This document shows, one piece after another, positions 22,428 through 26,146 of a stretch of 26,146 nucleotides of DNA. Position 1 is the first letter of the stretch, and each line of letters begins with the position of its first letter. Source of the stretch: CAYGZA01 sp964354135 (GTDB lineage: Bacteria; Planctomycetota; Planctomycetia; Pirellulales; Thermoguttaceae); the NCBI GenBank assembly GCA_964354135.1, contig CAYGZA010000054.1:1-26146 (forward strand), in the 5' to 3' direction. Below the pieces are notes generated by a model. That model had not been told where the DNA came from. It did not search any database and worked only from the letters and a program-made list of their open reading frames with translations. The translations under genes were made by a program, and so were the position numbers.

Positions 22428-24731
22428 TCATTCGAGAAGAGCGTCGAACAGTGACTCAATTGAAGAGGCACAACCCCCCGAGCTATGCTCTCGCCACAAA
22501 TCACTATCGTCATCAGCCATGGGGCCACACTCAGTCAACGCTTCATTGAGCCATCCGATTTCCTCTGAGAAGTCTCGCTCCAGCGTCCTAGCAATCTCTT
22601 CAACAATTGCGAGGTCGCCGCCGACTCGCTCCGGGTCACTGCGGTCACAGTTGTACTCAACCTCGTGGTTCACGGCACTCGCAAGGTTCTCCTCAAACTC
22701 CTCTCCCCGATGGCGATCAAAGCGGTGTCGGTTGCCGACAAACCACGCAGCCATTCCCGAGAGCCCCTCCAGTGATTCGTCAAAGCTATTCCCCAGTGCG
22801 AGAAGCACTTCCCACATCCTGTAGTTCCATCGCTCCACAGTGGGCTGGTCAAACCATTTGCAGTTGTCGATTAGATCGAGCAGGGACATGATTCGTGACA
22901 AATCGCCTGGATGACGATCACCCTGTCGCAAGTGCGTGTCGATGTATTCCTGGATAGCCTTGCGAAGCTCTCCGTTCCGAATTTCAGTCCCAATTCGACA
23001 GCATGTCCGAAGCCGGTCCCAAATGCTGGTCGGGCTTCGCAACCACCTACCCGTTGGCTGCCCAGTCTTGGTCAGGCGAACAGACCGGGCTAGAAGAGTT
23101 CGGTCAATCGCCTCTGTCACGATTCGGGCATCGCACTTCTGCGTCTGCTTGTCACGTCGGCCTGTGGTGCCGACGTGAAAGACCTTGAACAGTCGCTCGA
23201 CCTGCTCGAAGAAGAGAGCGTATTGCAGAATATCGTAGGCATCATCCGGCTGCCGGGTGAACCGTTGGTCCAGGAAGTCAAGAATCGACGAATTGTAGCA
23301 GGAGACCGCAAGCTGCTTCGGACTGCGCTCGATCCGAATGAAGTTGCCCTCCAGTTCATCTAGCGATTTTGTGAAGCTCGAAGGCGATGCGGGGAAACCA
23401 TATCGCCCCGCTCGCTTCAAGAAAAAGGCTTCAAATGCCTCGTGCAAATCGGACAAGAAGATGCCGTCTCCACAACTGCCAAGGACGAGAAGCAGATGAC
23501 GGGAAGCTTCGCTGATCTGATTCTCAAAAGCGTGCGTCCACAAATCCGATGGGTTGTCGAGGCGATCCAGAAAGATCGAGGCGTAATTCTTTGCACTACA
23601 CGAAGATGTCTCGGTCCCCTGAGTCATCCACTCAATGATCCGTGGGCTGTAGTTGCGGTGAGAAATGATCCGCTGGTAAGCATGTTCCGTGACCAGTGCG
23701 GCGATATGCTCCTGCGGCACCTGAGCGAAGTACAGATGGTTGGCGAGGATACGAGCCTTGTCCACATCGCTGTAGTCGTGACATGAAACCACAAAGCGGT
23801 AAAGGTCGATCTTCGACCGTGCCAAATGCTCATGTTCTGCCTTCGCCTGCGCCAAAATGTACTCACGGGTGGTCAGGATGAAGCGTTTGTTAGCGGCACG
23901 GGAAACAGCCCCGATGAGTTGAAGTAATGCCCGATCTTCGTTCTTGCCGAGCTTCTCTCCAGTGCTAATCTGCCCGAGGAAGTCGTCGTAGTAGAACACC
24001 TGTTTGGCTGCCCGGTCAGGGCGGAAGAGCCTTTGGCCCTCAGCCACGTTTTGGTGAATGGCGATTACCTGCCAGTCGTTCATGAGATACTCGACGACCA
24101 GCATCTCAGCAAGGGTCGTCTTTCCCACGCCGGGAACGCCGGAGAGTATGCAAACATGTTCATCTTCGAGCTTTCGGCGTGCCTGGTCGAAACTGCCTGT
24201 GTAGACGTACAAGCCGAGCCTTTGCTTTATCCGCTCTTCGGTAAGCATCGACTGAACGAAGACTTCGTTGTGCAGCACCCGTGACAGGACCGCTTCGCTC
24301 GTCAGCCAGAGCTTGAAGTGTGTTTGTTCAACGGTGGGGTTGGCCCGAAGCAACGCATTGAGATCATCCTGCCCAATGATGTCGTGCTTCGATTGGCAGT
24401 ACGGCGTAAGAAGCCGGAAAAGCTCGTCCACGTTGGACGGACTCAGACCGACTGAGGTCGCAAGGATGTATCGCTTGGGTTTCAACTTCGTGATCTTCGG
24501 AAGCTCCTTATGTGCCAAGCGGGACCGCAGCGTGGCGTATCCCGAGCGTGCGAGGTGCTTGCACTGGACGATCCAGTCCTGTCCGTCCACGGGAGCGTGC
24601 CGAAGGTCAATCCCCTTGTCTCGCCCCGTCACAAATTCTTGGAGTCGAAAACCTAGTGAGCGCTCAAGCAGGTCGTGGCAGAGCGATTCGAAGTCAGAAG
24701 GCGACAGTCCGGTGAAGTCGTAAGTGGACAT
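22428..24731 (-). CDS. Mrr-type restriction endonuclease fused to STAND NTPase (nSTAND3/Avs-like defence protein)
   Basis: 767 residues. Residues 1-130 are an Mrr-like PD-(D/E)xK nuclease: FESLCHDLLERSLGF, GRDKGIDLRH (Asp42) and WIVQCKHL (Gln56, Lys58). Residues 170-450 are a STAND ATPase: Walker A GVPGVGKTT (198-206), Walker B QVFYYDDFLG (245-252; Asp249/Asp250), sensor RFILTTREY (283-291), and a winged-helix-like region. The C-terminal ~300 residues are helical without recognisable TPR repeats and could be the sensor. STAND-nuclease proteins of this architecture act as intracellular phage sensors that cut DNA when triggered. The gene is followed without gap by the hydrolase and preceded by the small ImmA-like gene, and faces a BREX gene, as in defence islands. 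Function is inferred from architecture. Confidence 0.85.
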   Translation of the reverse strand: MSTYDFTGLSPSDFESLCHDLLERSLGFRLQEFVTGRDKGIDLRHAPVDGQDWIVQCKHLARSGYATLRSRLAHKELPKITKLKPKRYILATSVGLSPSNVDELFRLLTPYCQSKHDIIGQDDLNALLRANPTVEQTHFKLWLTSEAVLSRVLHNEVFVQSMLTEERIKQRLGLYVYTGSFDQARRKLEDEHVCILSGVPGVGKTTLAEMLVVEYLMNDWQVIAIHQNVAEGQRLFRPDRAAKQVFYYDDFLGQISTGEKLGKNEDRALLQLIGAVSRAANKRFILTTREYILAQAKAEHEHLARSKIDLYRFVVSCHDYSDVDKARILANHLYFAQVPQEHIAALVTEHAYQRIISHRNYSPRIIEWMTQGTETSSCSAKNYASIFLDRLDNPSDLWTHAFENQISEASRHLLLVLGSCGDGIFLSDLHEAFEAFFLKRAGRYGFPASPSSFTKSLDELEGNFIRIERSPKQLAVSCYNSSILDFLDQRFTRQPDDAYDILQYALFFEQVERLFKVFHVGTTGRRDKQTQKCDARIVTEAIDRTLLARSVRLTKTGQPTGRWLRSPTSIWDRLRTCCRIGTEIRNGELRKAIQEYIDTHLRQGDRHPGDLSRIMSLLDLIDNCKWFDQPTVERWNYRMWEVLLALGNSFDESLEGLSGMAAWFVGNRHRFDRHRGEEFEENLASAVNHEVEYNCDRSDPERVGGDLAIVEEIARTLERDFSEEIGWLNEALTECGPMADDDSDLWREHSSGGCASSIESLFDALLE

Positions 24732-24752
24732 GTTCGGTTCTCTGTCGATCCG

Positions 24753-25070
24753 TCAGAACAAGCTCTTCTGGCCGGTGAACTCGTCGTCGCTCCGGTAGAT
24801 CCTCTTGTCCCCTTCCCGCAGGGAGATCAGCCCGAGCCGCTGCAACCGCACGGTCAGGTTGGTGATGTTCACGTGCGCCTCGTCGGCGAGCCGGTAGAGG
24901 TCACGCCATTTCAGGAGATCGTACCGCTGCCCGGCCTCCTGGATCAGCCATTTCGGCCATTTCGGCATCAGGAGGGCCGACAGGTAGCGGTCTACGGCGC
25001 TCCTGTGGTCGCCTGGGGCAAGCGGATCGGAAGCCCCCAGAGCCAGCGAAAGCAGGAACACCAGGTTCAT
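24753..25070 (-). CDS. Small protein like the C-terminal part of ImmA/IrrE regulators (winged helix)
   Basis: 105 residues. After a hydrophobic start (residues 2-12) the segment AVDRYLSALLMPKWPKWLIQ (25-44) matches the 'A-d-x-F-A-x-x-L-L-M-P' stretch that follows the HExxH metalloprotease motif in ImmA/IrrE proteins, and LYRLADEAHVNITNLTVRLQ (58-77) with RLGLI resembles their C-terminal helix-turn-helix. The HExxH helix itself is missing, so this is a reduced or 5'-truncated ImmA-like gene. It starts 339 codons' span ahead of no other gene and stops 21 nt before the STAND gene, so it may be its regulator or partner. Family call is tentative. Confidence 0.55.
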   Translation of the reverse strand: MNLVFLLSLALGASDPLAPGDHRSAVDRYLSALLMPKWPKWLIQEAGQRYDLLKWRDLYRLADEAHVNITNLTVRLQRLGLISLREGDKRIYRSDDEFTGQKSLF

Positions 25071-25623
25071 TCGGTAAGTCCTCGTTTCGTCCGCCCTTAC
25101 CTGCGGCAGGTTTCAGGGCAAAATCGCACCTGCCCCAAGCCTCGGCACGACCTGCTGCGCCAGGCCGGGCACCTCGGCTCAAACGACCATCATACCGGGG
25201 TTTTCGGGACAGAGGGACATTCCCAGAGTTTGGGCTGGCAGAAATCGCCGTCAAGGTTGGACGTGGTTTGCCCGTCGCCCGTGGTATGCTGGCTGGGAGC
25301 CGAACGGGACCGGCTTTGACTCCGGTAGTCCATTGCAAGGTCTCCCCAGATCAGCGGGTTCATCAGGGTGCCGACGAGAAGGCCGTTTGGGCATCGAGCA
25401 TCTGTCCACAGGTGCTTGTTTCCCGCCCCTATGAGGGGTAAACTGGCGGCTTCGTGGTCGAGTCGGCCGAGTTGGTGGCGAAGGGAATCGTCGCCAACGA
25501 AGGAACACCCGCTGCCGTGGGGGGCTGAGGCGTTCAGGCCGATTCACGGCCGCTGGATCGGAAGGCAAGGCTGTGCCCTGTTCTGTGCCAGGAGTGAGGG
25601 GCTCGCCGGGTGATGCAAGACGC
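25071..25623. other. 553 bp divergent intergenic region between the STAND set and brxA
   Basis: No convincing gene lies here; open frames are Arg/Pro-rich and overlap. It is the shared control region of two divergently transcribed defence loci. On the plus strand a promoter-like pair with a palindromic spacer occurs at 25416-25444. No terminator or recombinase site was recognised. Confidence 0.55.
25416..25444 (+). promoter_or_regulatory. brxA: Promoter candidate for brxA with an inverted repeat in the spacer
   Basis: TTGTTT (25416-25421) and TAAACT (25439-25444) are 17 nt apart. Within the spacer CCCCT-ATG-AGGGG (25426-25438) is an inverted repeat placed where a repressor would block RNA polymerase, next to the -10. 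BREX operons are often controlled by a WYL-type repressor (BrxR), so this may be its operator; that is inference. The leader to brxA would be about 180 nt. The -35 match is weak (3 of 6). Confidence 0.35.
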
Positions 25624-26146
25624 ATGACAAGTCATATTCGCAAGGCAAAGACCGGGAAGCGAGGAGCGCAAGGCGCTGGAGGTGGTGTTCAGCGGTACTC
25701 GTCCAAGATCATCAAGGCCGGAGCGCTCCTGGCCGATACGAAGACCCTCCTGTCACATTGGGACACGTCATCCACGCCCCACGCCAACGTTGATCGAATC
25801 CGCCGAGATAACGTCCTCGGCAAGGCATCGAGGTCGAGGGTCGAGGACATCCTGGCGATTCTTCGACAACGTTATCTGACGGAACCAGACGTTACCAACG
25901 CTCTGGTCGCTTTGGTTCGACGGCAATTCCCCGCCGCAAGCCTGGACCGGATACTCTTCTTTCATGCGGCCAGAGCAGACCGCCTTATTCAAGATACCGT
26001 CGTTGAGATCCTGCTGCCCATGAAGGCTCAGGGGACCACCGACATCGACGTGAATGAGATCCAACGGGCCGTGAGCAAGTGGGTGAGGGCTTGTAAAGGG
26101 CGGACAGAAAGCGTAGCGGCGGGCGGGGATCGGCGGGCGGTCAGAA
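25624..26146 (+). CDS. brxA: BrxA (DUF1819), BREX phage-defence protein, runs off right edge
   Basis: The frame from ATG 25624 is open to the window end (174 codons). After a basic, Gly-rich tail it reads QRYSSKIIKAGALLADTKTL, then 'NVLGKASRSRVEDILAILRQ' and SLDRILFFHAARADRLIQDT, followed by VVEILLPMKAQGTTDID and EIQRAVSKW. This order (Y-S-x-K-I-I-x-A-G-A-L-L, N-x-L-G-K-x-S-R, a helix with A-I-L-R-Q-R-Y-L, F-F-H-A-A-R-A-D-R-L) is that of BrxA, a small DNA-binding winged-helix protein usually first or second in BREX operons with brxB, brxC, pglX and pglZ. BrxA is about 200 residues, so most of it is here. The rest of the system would lie to the right. Start has no strong ribosome site (weak GGGTGATG 10 nt upstream). 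Confidence 0.82.
   Translation, partial: MTSHIRKAKTGKRGAQGAGGGVQRYSSKIIKAGALLADTKTLLSHWDTSSTPHANVDRIRRDNVLGKASRSRVEDILAILRQRYLTEPDVTNALVALVRRQFPAASLDRILFFHAARADRLIQDTVVEILLPMKAQGTTDIDVNEIQRAVSKWVRACKGRTESVAAGGDRRAVR

Noticed and set aside
1..26146. Genome-wide reassignment of TAG to an amino acid
   Set aside because: At least four genes here end naturally at TAG (peroxidase, the 126-residue protein, propeller/MBL, the 203-residue hypothetical); reading through them would extend into unrelated sequence or neighbouring genes.
1..26146. tRNA, rRNA and att sites
   Set aside because: I found no T-loop/anticodon arrangement or rRNA-like sequence. A GTTCGATCCC-like stretch near 12150 has no cloverleaf around it.

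Overview
The window looks like an accessory stretch of a GC-rich planctomycete-type bacterial chromosome. The lineage is inferred from recalled family resemblance, not from a search: a WbsX-like glycoside enzyme, a secreted DUF3472-like protein, a WD40/PQQ-like protein joined to a metallo-beta-lactamase domain, and several short hypothetical families I associate with planctomycetes. No rRNA, tRNA or CRISPR array was seen.

Layout. At the left edge (1-100, minus) is the N-terminus of an ArdC-like antirestriction protein running out of the window. It is followed by about 1.1 kb without a convincing gene, which holds two diverged copies of a ~210 bp element with inverted arms. From 1196 to 6306 (plus) is a stress/housekeeping block: an XRE-like regulator, a glutathione peroxidase interrupted by an amber codon, TspO, rubrerythrin, a MATE exporter, a small acidic protein, a GlsB/YeaQ-type membrane protein and a VOC-fold protein. 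From 6428 to 12069 (minus) is a mobile-looking block: a primase-polymerase-like protein (AEP superfamily), a 910-residue protein joining a RecB/TM0106-like nuclease with RNase H-fold domain to a complete IS66 DDE transposase, and a 224-residue protein with an integrase-N-like helical start. Next come an acyl-CoA thioesterase, the secreted beta-propeller/MBL protein and a hypothetical (all minus).

From 16236 to 18880 (plus) there is a tight three-gene run: a protein made of four ~75-residue 'WLGE...DWY...WKEWLF' repeats, a DnaQ-fold 3'-5' exonuclease and a secreted WbsX-family protein. Small and secreted hypotheticals follow on the minus strand. From 25070 down to 21301 (minus) is a four-gene, nearly gapless set: an ImmA/IrrE-C-terminal-like small protein, an Mrr-type nuclease fused to a STAND ATPase (nSTAND/Avs-like defence architecture), an RBBP9/YdeN-like alpha/beta hydrolase, and a methyltransferase interrupted by an amber codon. 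A broken copy of the hydrolase's 3' end lies on the other side of the methyltransferase. Divergent from this set, a brxA (DUF1819) gene starts at 25624 and runs off the right edge, so a BREX locus probably follows.

How it fits together. The right end reads as a defence island (BREX plus REase-STAND), the left edge carries an antirestriction gene, and the centre carries transposase and primase genes. The most distinctive features are the nuclease-transposase fusion beside a primase-like gene, the repeat protein paired with an exonuclease, the compact STAND/hydrolase/methyltransferase set, and two otherwise intact genes that each carry one in-frame TAG. TAG also serves as the normal terminator of at least four other genes here, so genome-wide recoding is unlikely.
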